In this document: in pieces, positions 38,851 through 52,600 of the stretch
How positions within the stretch are numbered: the stretch's first letter is position 1
Layout of the letters: the number at the start of each line of letters is the position of its first letter
Origin: Luscinia megarhynchos
Lineage: Eukaryota > Chordata > Aves > Passeriformes > Turdidae
Length of the DNA stretch: 64,000 nt
Assembly (NCBI GenBank): GCA_034336665.1
Contig: CM067566.1
Span: forward strand, 27,372,330 to 27,436,329
Reading direction: 5' to 3'
Position numbers and translations under genes: made by a program
The notes under the pieces: model-generated
Told to the model about the DNA's origin: nothing
Database searches by the model: none
Seen by the model: the letters and a program-made list of their open reading frames with translations, nothing else

Positions 38851-40924
38851 TGATATTGCAGTCAATATTACTTGGTTGATGTCTTTGCATGTTTCCCAGT
38901 GTAAGTAATTATGAAGAAATTCTGTCTCTCACTCCATGTTTCTTGTCACCATTTTACAACAATATACCACTAAAGCCTATTTCTCTGCTGGTAACATACT
39001 GCAGAACATGAAGTAGCATGTTAAAGAACTTGGAGCATATAAGTTTTACATGTTTTATAAGTTTTATGTTTCTAGGATGTACTGTGTGTGTAGAGAGCTA
39101 TCATAACCTAAACATGCTTCATTGCCTTTAAAGCAGACAATATAAGAAGTTTTCCTGTAAATTGTGAATCTGAAGTCAGGTGGAATTCATATTGCATCAC
39201 TCTGTAAATTACATGGTTTTAAAACTGTGGTTAGCAGCTTGTTCTGATATTAGCATTCCAGAAAAAAGTTAAATGAGTTTTTGGGAACAGGGCAGTATGT
39301 TCTCTGCCATGTCAAAAGTGAAAAGTGCGGCTTCAGATACTGGAAGTTCCTGCCAGATGACGCAGTTTGTATTAAATGATCCAACCCTTATGTTGAAACT
39401 TTGCTGTGCTGTTCTGTTCTGCCTTGTGCAGAGATGGTTAAAAAAGATTTGTCCTTACAAGAGAATAGGCTAAGCACAGTCATCCTGCTTTATTGATGTA
39501 ACATCAAGGCACTATAAATTCTGCAAACAAAGCAGTTGGGAGGAGAATCTACAACTTTCCTAATTAATTTATATAATCTTTAGCTTTTCAGCTCAATTTT
39601 TATGTACAAAGATAGTATCTTATCATTTGTTTCTACAATCTCTTACCTTTCCCGTGCACGTTATTTTAGAATTTTTGAAGTGTAAGGATTTCTTCACATT
39701 TTAAAATATTTTAATTATGAAATCCCTCTTAATTGGTTGAAATTGACCTCCTCCTAAACATCCTCAAGTAATGATGGTTGCTGGTGAATTTTTATACCAT
39801 TGCTGATAAAAACGCAGATGATGAGTGATCTGATAAGTATTGCAACATTCTGGCAGCAATTATTCATTTAATTAAATTATACATTATAATTTAGGGTATG
39901 GGCTGCTCTGCTGTGACGCCTGCCTGTATGGGTAAGTCTCAGTTTATATTCCCTTACTGGGTGTAAAATTCCTTATATTCAGTGAACTATTGGGTAAGAG
40001 TTGCATAACGTGTAACAGCTGGCCTTTTTAAAATTCATGCTCTAGATTATGCAGAGATAACATTTTGGAGTTAAAATATCAAGTGTTTTCCTGGGTTTTT
40101 TCAGTCTTGCTAGAGCCCACAGTATCAAACCTATAGTTCTCAAAGGCATGTAAAAGAAGTTGGGTATGAGTTTTAAAACCTGCTGCCTTGCTGACAGGGC
40201 ATTAGGCATAAAGAAATGTGATAACACCAATCAGCAAATCATCAGCTTCTGGCTCCTCCCAAGTTTCAGCTGACTTCCTACCAGACCTGTGAAGCAAGCT
40301 GTAAGAATTATCTTCCTCTAGGCAGCAGTTTCCAAGTCAGCTTGCTCCACAATGCCTGTAGAAACTTGGTGGAAACAGCAGATTTTATCTTGCCTGGGGA
40401 TTATAGTCTGCTGCCTGAAAAGATGGTGTTGACAGTATGTTCCCTATTAAAAATGCAGTAGTACAGTATACAACTTACATAATCATCCACTCAGTAATAG
40501 AACTCCTCAAAGCACATCCTTACCAATCTCCTTTGAATATAAGCAGGGACAATAGCCCTGGGGTTCGTCTGAATACATCTGAGGAACAAATTCTGCTTTT
40601 AGGATATCCTGGACTGTTCACTTACTCATTCATATCTGTATGTCAGATAAGAAGGTTGGAATCATCTAGACGAATCCCTGTGCTCAAGTTAGAGCCAGTT
40701 GCCCATGACCATGGCTGTCACATTTTTAATACCTTCACAAGTGGAGATTCCAGAGCCTTTCTGGGCAGCCTATGCTGGTGTTTGGCCACACTCACCAGTA
40801 AAGAAATGTCTTGTGTTTACATGGGCTTTCCTGGGTTTTCATTGTGCCCGTTGACACTTGACCTATTGGTGGGCACTACTGGAACGTCTCTCTCATTCTT
40901 GTTTCCTTGCATCAAGTATTTATT
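38851..40924. other. Intergenic sequence
   Basis: No gene recognised. A 196-codon plus-strand open frame (40437-41027) starts here and runs into an antisense CR1; it has no recognisable domain. Confidence 0.45.
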
Positions 40925-41990
40925 GAATGATAGAATAATTTGGGTTGGAAGGGACCTTTATAGGTTATCTAGTCAAACTCCTCCTGTGATGAATATGTAT
41001 GAAGCTCTGAGCTATACCCTTCCCTAATTCATTACACCTGTTGATGTGTCTGAGCTTTCTCTTCTCCAGGCTGATTAGTCTCAGCCTCTCCTCATACACA
41101 GGTGCCTCAGTCCCTTTGTCACTTCTGTGCTTGACTTACTCCATTTAGTCCATGTCTCTCTTGTACTGGGCAGTCCAGTCCTGGTTGTACAGCACTCCAA
41201 ACTGTGGTCACACAAGTGCTGAATGGAGGGGGAGGATCGCTTGCTTTGACCTATGGTCATTGCACTTCACATTACCCAGGATGATGTGGCCTTCTTTTTT
41301 GTGAAAGTGCACTGCTGGTTTGTGATCAACTTGTCCACCAGGACCCCAATGGCCTTCTCTACAGAGCTTCTTTCCAGCAGGTTGATCCCCAGTGTATATG
41401 GTGCCTGCATTTATTATTCTCCACAGTTCCCTTCAGGACTTTGTATTCCTCCTTATTAAAATTCATGAGGTTCCTCTTGAACCAATTCTCCAGCTTGTCA
41501 AGGTCCCACATGGTAGCACAATTAGGTGGTGTTTCAGCTGCTCCTCCCAGCTTTGCATCATCTGTGAATTTGCTGAGGTACACTCTGTCACATCATTTCA
41601 GGTCATGAGTGAAGCTGTTAAACAGTATGAACCCCAGTAATGATCCCTGGATTACACCACTTGTGACTTGCCTCCAACTGGACTTTGTGCTGCTGGTCAC
41701 CATCCACCAAGCCTGGACATACATTTAATTTTCAAGCTGTGTAGTTATCTAGCCTTTAATTTGTCAGCTTGTCTCTGAGGAATGTTAGAGGGTCTACCTT
41801 AACTCAAGCTGAGGTAAACAGCTTTAGCTGCTCTCTCACTCATCCAACAGGCTGCTCAACTTGTAGAAGGTTATCAGATTGCTGAAACATGATTTCCCTT
41901 CTGCAAACTTACACTGATTGCTCCAATTTCCTTTATTCCCTTCATGTGTTTGGAAATGGTCTCCAGGATGATTTTCTCCATCATCTTTCC
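40925..41990 (-). repeat. Long CR1 LINE fragment
   Basis: Over 1 kb of antisense CR1. It begins with ATAGAATAATTTGGGTTGGA and continues through CTTCTCCAGGCTGATTAGTC and CCAGCTTGTCAAGGTCCCAC to AAATGGTCTCCAGGATGATT. It represents the 3' untranslated part and the end of the pol region of a CR1 subfamily and is the longest CR1 copy in the window. No intact frame remains. Confidence 0.9.
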
Positions 41991-44091
41991 ATGGATATAA
42001 ATTGCTGCTATATTGTTTGCCTGTGGTTGCAGAGCCCAGATAATAGATTTGATAGGAAAGCTGTCCTATTAATTTTATTTTAGAGACACTTAAATGATGA
42101 AATTTCTAGATCCTGGATTTTCTAGAAAATCAGAAAATTTTATCTCAGCTATCTTATAGAGATCAAATTGAAATTTGTCTTGTGGCCGGTGAATGGGAGG
42201 AAGCATGGAAAAGGAGCATGTAGAAATCCTGTAGAGCATTGCAGGCAGTGAGGCTTCAGGGACTAAGAGGAGTGTTGGGGATGCACAAAATATTGTGTTT
42301 GCAGTGAATTAAAAAATATGTATTTTTCCTGTTTTCATAGTCTACTCTTATTAGAGCAATGCTACATTGCAATTGACTTGATCAAAAAGAAGTCTAATAC
42401 TCCCAGTTGATGCCTGTGTTTATTTTATAAGTGAAACCCTGAAGAGTGATACAAAATCAGTGGCCTTGCAAAGGTTTGGGAATATTGCTTAAAACTTTTT
42501 CCATCAAGATTATTTAGTTCCATTTTGGCTTTTCAAGACTCTGAATGACCAACAGGAATGTGTGAGGCCAATTCCCTTATTCCATTCAGTTGGATGTCAT
42601 CTTACCAGAAGTAATTTATACTAGATGGGTTTGTGTGGTGAAGTGAGATACTACCTACCAAACTAACCATGGCAGAGAAGGAGAGAAATTGGAACTCTGT
42701 CAGAAGATGCCTCAAAACAATGCATATTCTGATAGCTAATTTTCATTTCCTTGCTAATGAAGGAGGACAAAGTCATTCCTGCTACTCAGACATTTATTTT
42801 TTGGTTTTTTTTTTTTAGTCTTTCTCTTGTACATAAGTATTTCTTCTCTTTTTAGATGTGGGTAAATTAGACAAGTATCTAGGTGGAAAAGGCAAACAGA
42901 CAATGAAATTATGAGGCTTTATAAATAATCCTGTTTTGAATATACTAAATATACTCAGAGAAGTTGTGTGATTGGATGTGGTGTATGTAAAATCAAGGTC
43001 TAAGAGAAGAATTGAAGACAACTGTCAGAAGCTTTTTGCTCTTGTGATTGAAGGCTAGAAAAAATAAGTTTCATATCAGCACCACATTGTCAACAGTGTT
43101 GAATGGTCCAATTACTGAGGCAATTAAAAAAATTATAATGAAAATCAGCTGTGCTGGCCAGATAGAGACAAGAAAATTTTAATTATTACTGTGGCTTGTT
43201 TGTGAAAATGATAGTAAGAATTCATTACACTTACTCTTCAGAGAGCAAAGCTACCAAGCCTCCAAATTCTTTCTTACCATTTTTAGCTTTTAAGTCTCTC
43301 CTTGAAGTTTAGAATTTTGCCAAGGAATTGGCCCATGTATTTTCAGAACAGGTTCTGAATTTTTTTCATCCTATTCTGATCATTATCTTTTTCCTGCTTT
43401 CTTTTGCAGTAGTTTACAATTTAGCTCAGTATTCCATGTGCTTTTCCTATAGTACCAAAATAATATAAATAACACATTTGTCATGTCTTCATGAATAATT
43501 CTATTCTATTCCATCTCTTGCAAAGTGAGTGCAGACACGAAAGTGGGGAGTTTATCACCATGATGAGGCTATTTGGTACAATAAGCAGCTGGGAGATGAA
43601 AGCTCATCTTAAGAAAATGTTTTATCTCATGTTGTGAGACATTTTGAATATGGAACCGTAGCTGGTAGTTTAAGGTCAATCTCTATATGAAAATCAGTGC
43701 CTGCCAGGAAGTGCATGAAACATGTGCAGGGATAGTTCAGCTCCTTTTTCTCCTTGTGCTCAGAGCTGCTCTGTTTCAAAAGAGTGCTGTTTAGAAATGC
43801 TACTGGATGTTCTCACACTAGAAGATTATATTACAAAGTTTGTAGTGTAAAGAATCAGCTGAAATTCTGCAATTGCACTGGAGGATTATTTTTTAATAAG
43901 TGCTAAGCTGATATAATGTGCAAGCATTGCTTTACATTTCTGAAAGGCTATCTACCTTTGATTCAATACCATCCTGAATCTTACAATTTGCTGTTGTGAC
44001 TGCTAACATGTTTGCAAATCCCAAATTTAAATTACCACTTAAGAAACTTGATTTATCTGTTTTGTGTGGCTAATTTCTATTTTCACTGTAG

Positions 44092-44132
44092 CAGAAGAAG
44101 AAAGAAGAGGAAAGAGGAAGAGAAGAGAGAGT
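44092..44132 (+). repeat. Purine-rich GA/GAA tract
   Basis: A nearly pure A/G stretch of mixed GAA and GGA units. Confidence 0.75.
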
Positions 44133-47100
44133 AATTGTTTTGTGATGACAGGAAAACAGGTGTTTCTTTAATTCTTCCTCTGCAGACCTAAGAGGAATTT
44201 TGGAAATACTCTCCTTTTAAGAGTTATCTCTCCACTGATTCTCTCCTTATAATAGTGCTTAGCATTTTGTATGTTCAGCATTCAAGTAAAGAATAGTACA
44301 TATGGGATCTCTTGGGATAGCATGTTCTAGCTGTAGAACATCCAGATTTGTAATTTCAAAATTAATGGATAGAGTTGGCACTTTTATGATCTGCTTTGTC
44401 TTGGTGCTTTTTTTCCTGTGCAAAGATTCTGATCTCAAAGCTCTACAATCAGTTTTGCTTTGACATCTAGTTTGTGTTTTCCCCAGAGGCATAGTTAATT
44501 CTTGCTGATCACCTCTCATGGCTGAAGAAAATGCAATGTGCATTTTAAGACTTTTTCCTGAAAAGTAGTTTCTGTGGGATGCTTACATAAGCAGACTGCA
44601 GTGTTTTTTAAAGGCCTTTCTGGTACAGTGGACAAACACATTACCTGTCACTGTTTGTAATAATGTTGGGGTTGGGTTTCTTTATTCTTTTATTTCTTTT
44701 CTTTATTACATGCTACAGTGCCCTTTCTGGATCCTTTTGTACTGGTTTAGGAAGATGTTGATTCTAGACATTTTACAATATTTTTTGTCTTGCATCTGAG
44801 CATCCTCTAAAGATTTTTTTTTAATAGAGGGACTTTGAAAACCATGGTCCTAGTTATCCCTAATTTACTACATTATCTGGGATTTTTCTAATAATTGCTT
44901 ATGTTTTAGCCCCACATGCTATTTTGTTTCTCTTAATACCTTTTTCATCTCCCATATTCACAGTGCAGGATTAGACCAGTGCCTCGATTTGAAACAACCA
45001 TATAGGCCTGTTTTAAAATTATTTGCTGATTCATCTCTATTTTGATGCATGAAATTGTGCATTCTCAAAAATCACACTGTGGTGTGGCATAGAACTTACA
45101 TTTTATTGATAATTTTATGTAAGCAGGTGTAAGACTTCTGAAGTAAATGTCCTGTCATGCAAAGCCCATTAGATACATCAGGGGATTCCTTTGTCTCTTG
45201 TTGGTCTAAACTAGATGTAATCCCTACGATCACATGATAATCTTTCAAAAGAGAGATTAGCTAACATGTGGCCATTTCACTGCTGCTGCCCTTGGCCAAA
45301 TTGGTGTCACTCTTTAAGGAATTGGACTGATGCCTATTGCTGAGTCTGGACTTGATAATATGTCCATATTCATTGCTTGCTTTGTCCTGAATTCACTGCA
45401 GTGTTCTTTCTTTGATCTTTATGTGCTTTTAGACCTGTTGTGCTTCTTTTGCTGTTTAAATTTTCGGGCTCTTCTAGCTACATTAGAGCTCTGGCTCACC
45501 TGATTTTTCTCGCATTTCCTTTTGCTTGGAATCTCGTGTATCTTGCATCCTTACCTAGTCTAATTTCTAATGAATGAAGATCAAAAGTTCAAGGCTAAAG
45601 GCTCAGTTAGAATGAATACAGGATCTTTTTCCCCACTTTAGTGCTCTGTGATGTTCACCCTGGACAATGCATTCTTCACAATTAATGTATTCAATTTTTC
45701 TGTAGAAATCTGATTGGTAAAAATATTTGGATTAAAAACATATATGATAGAAAAGAAGAAAGGCAAATGCATAGCCCTGTTGTTGTTCCCACTCCCATCC
45801 TGTTTTGTTTTTTTTGTCTCACTTAAAGCATAAGTACACAATTTATGTACAGCTCCTAAGGAACCAGCAACTCGCAAAGTGAAAGTGAAAATGGAAAATA
45901 TATATGTTTCATCGACATCATACCCGTGTTCAGAGGCTGCTTCTTTTCATCTCTCCACTTAATCTACCTTTGAATCTGTCAATCTGCCATGTCCATTGCT
46001 ATTGCTTTTTGTCAAGGAAGCTGTGCCTTTGATAATGACAGATTTAGATTCTACTCCATAGATTTCAGAAAAACAGGCCCACTAAGTGCATTTTGCCTTA
46101 CTGTTTGATTATTTCTTTGAAAACCCTTCCATTTAAACGGAGAGAGTAATAATTTGTCCAGCTGCTCAACCTTGCCATCAGGGACATGTTCCAGGGATAA
46201 GCAGGATTTAGCAGAGGTTAAGGGGGTACATCTGTACAAGAGCTACTTGTTAATATATTAGTGGCGTGTCACAGAAGGATTCACTCTGGGCAGGAGCTAA
46301 GTGTAGGCTTGGTGCATCAGCTGATCTCTGACAGTAAGCTCCATTCTAAATTAGATTGCTTGATCTTTTGAGGCTCCTCAATTTCTAGAACAGTATTTAT
46401 TGCTTTTTGAAATGTTCAGGTAAATAATTAATCTGATAAAAATTTAATGGAGGAAGTCCTGTATTCATAGTAATTTTTTTGGTCTCAAGCACAGTGCAGT
46501 GGAACTACTATGTTAGCTTTTAGTACTTTGACAGCTTCTTCAGAAATATGCTTTCTTTGGCATAAGCTCTTACACACAACCTGTGCCAGTTATGTCTTGT
46601 GTATTAACTGCGAACATGGGATGTGATATAATGAAACTCAGAGCGTATCAGAATTAAATTTGGCATTGCTGCAGGAAAGAGCCAGTTAATGTCCTTGTGT
46701 AATGCTTATGTAATAGATTAGATTCTCTGCCTGACTGTTCTAGTTGTCTGTGGTGGTATATAAAAAGCTTGCCAGCTTGCTAGTACTCAATTAGCTCATT
46801 CACGACAAGTAAACTAGTTTTCTAGCTTATAGGAGCAAAGCACTTCCAATCCTCTAATTGGTTTATGCATATAATCTTTTCCACACACCAGCAAGTGCAA
46901 AAGTTGACTTGCTAATTGAATCGGAGAATAATGTGAGAGAAGGGAATAAATACAGAAAGATCTAGTTTCTTTGTCAAGTATGGATCTGTATAGACCATTG
47001 TTTATTGATAGCACCATTTGTTACTCCTTCAGCTCTTTTTGGTTACTTGAGACAACAGATAAATCTTCCTAGAAAATAAAAGCGATCATAGTCACCTAAT

Positions 47101-47234
47101 GCGTAAAAATGTTTGGTTTTCAAGATACACAGTTGCTATCAAGCTCTCAAACTGAATTTGTTTTATATAATTTTAACTTTCTATGTATTTTCTTTTTAAT
47201 GTCTTTAGAGGATACAAGTAGATTTTAGTCATTA

Positions 47235-47256
47235 CCTGTTAAAAGTTTTTAACAGG
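47235..47256. repeat. Perfect inverted repeat, 10-bp arms, 2-nt spacer
   Basis: CCTGTTAAAA, spacer GT and TTTTAACAGG form an exact hairpin. Confidence 0.85.
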
Positions 47257-48619
47257 CAGTTGTATATTTTATGAAACTTACAAAACTGGTAAAAGAGGAA
47301 ATTCTCTCTTTAGAAAGCATGTTTTGAAATCCATGTCAATGCTAGTTCAGGGTCTTTGAAAAATTATGCCTTATAGCCTATTTTAGTGGCATAGAAGATG
47401 GCCTTTTAGGGCTTCTAACTGAAAGGTATAATAATCTCATAATATTGTATTTAGTGGTCCTTCAAGGAATTTCTTCAAAACTTTAAATTTGAATATTGTC
47501 AGGACAGAATCAAGGCAGTGCTGGGCTTTTGTCACTGTCTGGTTCCTCCCAGGACAGAAGCACTGTGTCTGATGAGAGGTGTCATCCTGACATGGGACAG
47601 GTACCTTCTGGGCTTCAACTGCCTCTCCAGCCTTTCTTACCTTGTCTTTGGGACATCAAGAAATGCAGCAATACCTCTTCTAGAGTTTTTGGTGAGTTAT
47701 GGTGAGGCTCCACTTTAAATTTTGTTATTTCAGCCTCCTGTCTGACTTCTCATCCATGCAGAGTCTTACCATGAATTAAATGTGGGAAATTCTTGCTTCA
47801 AAGTATCAAACTTTAAATGCTAAGGAAAACTTGAATGTTTTGTGAAGCTGTTGATAACATTTACTTCATGTTCTGCTTTATTTAAGCTCTTTTTAAAGCT
47901 GCATAATTTTCTTTTGAGATGCTGTTATTGATATTTTTATCCAAATGCGTGTTAGAAATTTTTATATATCAACATAGCTAATGTATCAGTTCATTTATAT
48001 ATGAATATAGCTACTTTTTGGTTTAAAAATCAGTCAAAGAGTAAATATTAACTGAAAGCTTAATTCTTGTACTAGTTTAAGCAGACCTTGCTATATGCAG
48101 AAGAGAAAGTAATTTTCCTAAAGACCTTTAAGTCTTTAATAGTTCAAATTTGAAAAATTACATAAAGTTGCAATTGAAAAGCTTTATGTAGGAAATCAGG
48201 GCCATGGTTCCACTTCACCTATGGTTTTAGCTCCTTTTGAACTTTAAGAGAATAGCTCAGAAAATAGGTTGTATTATTAAAAAAATGTCCTGAGCAAAGA
48301 AAATACGTATGTTCCTGTTGCTGCATGACCAGGAACACTTTATTCTGCCAAAAGCTTTTCTCTGTGCCAGTGAGCTCCTCTGTTCATTGGGCAGTATCTT
48401 CCACACAGGCAATTTATGTAACTGATTTCCAAGATACCTGGTGTAACTCTGTGAAAGAGCTGCACCTTCTGGACATTCTCAGGATGGATGCCTAGTTCTG
48501 GCTGTTACTTGATAAGAATAAAATGTCTTATGGTTTGCCTTTTCCTCTGAGCCTGCTTGAGCCCTTATAGTGCTAGAAACATTTCTCAAAGGAGCTGGAT
48601 GTGTTGATTCTCCCAAAGC

Positions 48620-49020
48620 ACACTGAGTCTCAGAGAAAACCAATAACACCTTGGAGAGGAGAGGACTCCTGGGAGACCTCATTGCAGCCTTCTTTACTTA
48701 AAGGGGTTTTATGAACAAGAAGGGGGAATGACTTTTTATATGGGCACATAGTGACAGGGCAAGGGAGAACAGTTTTAAACTAGAAGATGAGAGATTTAGA
48801 TGAGACATTAGGAAAAAATTCTTTATGGTGAGGGGGGTGAGGCACCTGAAGCAGGTTGCCCAGAGAAATTGTGGATGCCTCATCCCTGGAGGTGTTCAGG
48901 GCCGGGTTGGATGGGGTCTAAGCAACCTGATTTCATGGATGGCATCCCTGCCTATGGGCAGTGGTTGGAACTAGATCATCTTTAAGGTCCCTTCCAACTC
49001 AAACCCTTCTATGATTCTTG
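48620..49020 (+). repeat. CR1 LINE 3'-end fragment
   Basis: CTCCTGGGAGACCTCATTGC, CACCTGAAGCAGGTTGCCCA and CTTTAAGGTCCCTTCCAACT, ending CTATGATTCT, show a well preserved CR1 3' end. It may be one of the younger copies here. Confidence 0.92.
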
Positions 49021-49149
49021 AAGGGTTTCCTGGTACTGGCCTGGTCAAGAAAAAAAAAAAATCTCTGAGAGCTTCCTTCTATCTCATAATGCAATATACT
49101 TTACTTTCCACAGAATGAGGTGGTGACTGAAAATGATGATAACCTTAAC

Positions 49150-49650
49150 AGCTCTCCTTTGTGCTTTATTGCTGTTGCTCACCCCCTGTCCCATGATTGA
49201 GGGTAGATGTAGTCCTCAGATGGGAGCAACCAGGCTGGTGTGTGTAAGCACAGGAGAGGGGAGCACAGCCCAGCAGAGGGAAGTGCCTGGATAGCTAGGG
49301 AGCAGGACTCTGGTGTCTGGGCATGGTGGGCAGGGCAGGTCTCTCTGGTCAGGCACTCAGGGTAAGCTACTGCCCAGCAATCTCCAGGCAAGTCCATGGA
49401 GATGAGGCAGGGCTGAGACCAGGCAGAGAGGCACCTGTGTGTCAGGGTCTGTGCGTGGGGCTGGTGGTCAGGCACAGGCACAATCATGTGGGAGACAAGC
49501 AGCTGTGGCCCAGCTTAGACAGCTTGTGTGAGAAAGGGGAATCAGCACCAGTGGAGCCTCCCCACAACACCATCAGGAGGGCTCTGCCCAGGGTCACTGG
49601 AACCCCTACAGACAGGTATAAATGAGTCTCTAGTGATGGATGCCTTTCTG
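49150..49650. other. GC-rich, CpG-poor block of unknown nature
   Basis: About 500 bp is clearly GC-richer than its surroundings but has few CpG. Overlapping open frames of about 100 codons occur on both strands (49179-49487 minus and 49323-49625 plus) without recognisable domains. It may be an unrecognised repeat. Confidence 0.4.
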
Positions 49651-52600
49651 TGCAGTGTCCAAACCTCATCGCTGTTTAGCAGTTTCCAGCACTGATTCCA
49701 TGCCCAGTTCCCAAGTCTAAAGGTGCATGCCTCTTTCTGGATGTGACAGGGAATATCTGTTGCTGTGGCAGAATACTTAGGAGAGAAATAAACTCTTGGT
49801 GACTGGGAGTTCAGTTCTGCTGAGAGACATGGGAGAAGTTATTTGAGATACAGATTCAGTTTTCTGTAGATTGTTAGTCCAATGCTGTGTTTAGAATCTG
49901 AAGGTTAACATATTAGCAACACTGCTTGCTAGCAGTGAGCCACCACTATGCAGTCATTTATATCCAATAGTATTGAAAGGTTAAATGTTCTCCTGCAGAG
50001 CAGAAGTGAAACATGAGTCTTGCTTTAAGGTCACACATTGCTTTATCTGATATTACTGGACAATATATTGCAAACAAAATGGAAAATGGATCCCAAACCA
50101 TTCATCTTTTGTGATGCTTGTCATAGGGAAGAGGTCAAATGAATTTTACAGAGTTTGTATTATGCCAAGCATTGTGAAGACCACTCAAGACTGACAGAAA
50201 CTTATTGAAATTGCCAGAGCTCTTTGGAAAGTTCCACATCCTCTCATATTATCATAGTTATGATCATCTATTTATCATAGTTTAGCAGATATTCTTTCTA
50301 GAATGGGTGGTGTAGTTATAACAAGAAAATTTGTCAAAATACATTAAATTATATTAAATATTCCATTTAAATAATTAAAAATCATCATCAAAAAAGTCAA
50401 AATAAGTGTGCAAGTTCATGATGCAGACACTTCTGTGGTGCTTTCCTGTGGTACAGGAAAGGATAACAAGCTTTCTGATTTTTGATTATTATACCTCTGT
50501 CATTTACATTCATTTGTTTGGGTGCAAGTCAAAAGAAAGAGGCTGGGCTCTCCTTTGTTTAGTGTCTGTGCCCTGAAAAAAGGGATTGGCATCCATGAAA
50601 TTTCTCAGAGACTCTGAAGTCCCTTTATAAAGAGAAGACAGAAGTGCTAATTGTGGGAATACTTCTTGTTTATGACAGCGGTTTTCCTGAGATTCTTTGT
50701 TGACTCTTAGGCAAAGTCCTACACACCACAAATACAAAGAAATAGAAATTTAAGTTATGGTAGATCTTATGAAAAGGTCTCTTCGTCTTAAATAGTACAT
50801 ATTTAAAAACTATTTTCTTCAAAGAAAGGTTTCCCAGTAGCTATAACAAGCTGTCATTAAACTAGACAAAGAAATACAATAAATCTTTGCCTGACGCTCA
50901 GTGATTGAAATTGTGCCCTGATGAAAAGGAAGCTTACTAATTATTTACATCTGCTCTTGCACTTCCTCTATATCCTCCTGTCCCTGTCTTATGATGTGCA
51001 AATGCTAGGAAATGTGGCACAAAATGACTGGATGGGTATGGGAAATGAACAGTGGGCCAGTCTCATGTGAGTTTCAAAATCTAGTCTCAACTTGCTATAG
51101 GGCTTGTCATTAATGGACTTGTGGCAAGAGAGGTAGGAATGGTGAAGGTGAGGATTTTCTGTGTATCCTTAAATATCATATATAACTGTGTCCTTTTTTC
51201 CCCACATTCTTGATAGTTGGTTCTTGAGAAGATAATGCATCTGCCAGTACCAGCATGTACAGGGATTTGTGGATTAACATTTTTGAAGTTATATTTTTAT
51301 CCTTAGAAGCCAGAACTATAAGAACTAGGAATTAGTATTCAAAAAGACTTTTTAGCAGTTCTCTGCTCTTCTCAGAAAAAAAAAAAAAAGCAGTTGCATT
51401 TCACCCAAACTGAAGTAATTTTTATTCCTTTTGATTACAATGGATTTGAGCTTCAGTGATATATTTTGAATATATTGTCACATCTTTCAGGCGTTTGTGA
51501 GGAATAGTGAAATAATGGTCACCAACATCTCTGGTTTGCTTTAGATCAGAATCTTTGGACCAGCAGTGTCCATTTCATTGCATTTGCGTTTTTGTTTCTT
51601 CGTGTGTCAAAAACTTGATTTTGAAAGATATGATTGGCTTTCAGCCAAATCCTTTTCATCACACCTACATTTAGGGGAGCTCATTATTATCAGTCATGAA
51701 TATCTGATTCTTTTCCCTCTCCTCTTTCAGTTGTTAATGTTTTTATCCATTTCCCATCTGTTTAATTAGATATTTGTAGACCTGTAAGTCCCTGTGCAGG
51801 CTTGGTGTACTGCAGCTAAAGGATCAAATCAAGTGAATTACATTTCTAATGTAAATAGTTGAATTACTTCCAGTTTAACACATATTTATGGTTCATATTA
51901 GTTAACAAAAAATCCAGAATTACCAGCGGATTATAACTATGGCAACAGGAACAGAGAAGATGGAACAATTTCTTTTTGGGGTGTAATAGGCAAATGAGTC
52001 CTAGATTTTGTTTCCACTGCTAATACTCTGTTCACAAGTCAGAACCATTAATGTGAGATATCAGAAACACTTAGCAGTCTGACTTCTATGAAATAAATAC
52101 AATGTGAAATCATAGCATGAATAACAGTAGCCGTTAAACAAGCTTGTGATTTGGTGAAATACTCTACAAAACATTTGGTAAAATTTGTGAAATCACAGAG
52201 AATGGCTCCTTGTTGTGTATGTGGCTGAAAAACAATGGAAACAAATAATTTAATCAGTGCCAGATTAAGCTGTTACAACATGAAACTAATTATACTTTTC
52301 ATAGCAATTAACAATTAAATATTCACTAATTCAAAGTTATTTTAATGATTATTATAACAATGTGTATACACTTTCCACTGCATACAATACAGAGGTCCAT
52401 CTTCAAAAGTAAAAAACCTATTTTGTAGTTAAATTGCTCTAGTGAACCTGATGAAGCTTTCTTCTCAAAGTGAAAAGCTGTGTCAGTGATTATTGTCATT
52501 ATTAATCATGGCTTCAGTTCCCTCTTTTAGAGAGGTTTTTTTCTCTACTGAAACGTTCTTTACAACCTGGGTCTCTCTCTCATTGCATGCCCTCCATCTC

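Larger units (their letters stand above)
41991..48619. other. AT-rich intergenic stretch
   Basis: It contains a purine-only GA-rich tract (about 44092-44132) and a perfect palindrome at 47235-47256. No exon or interspersed repeat was recognised. Confidence 0.45.
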
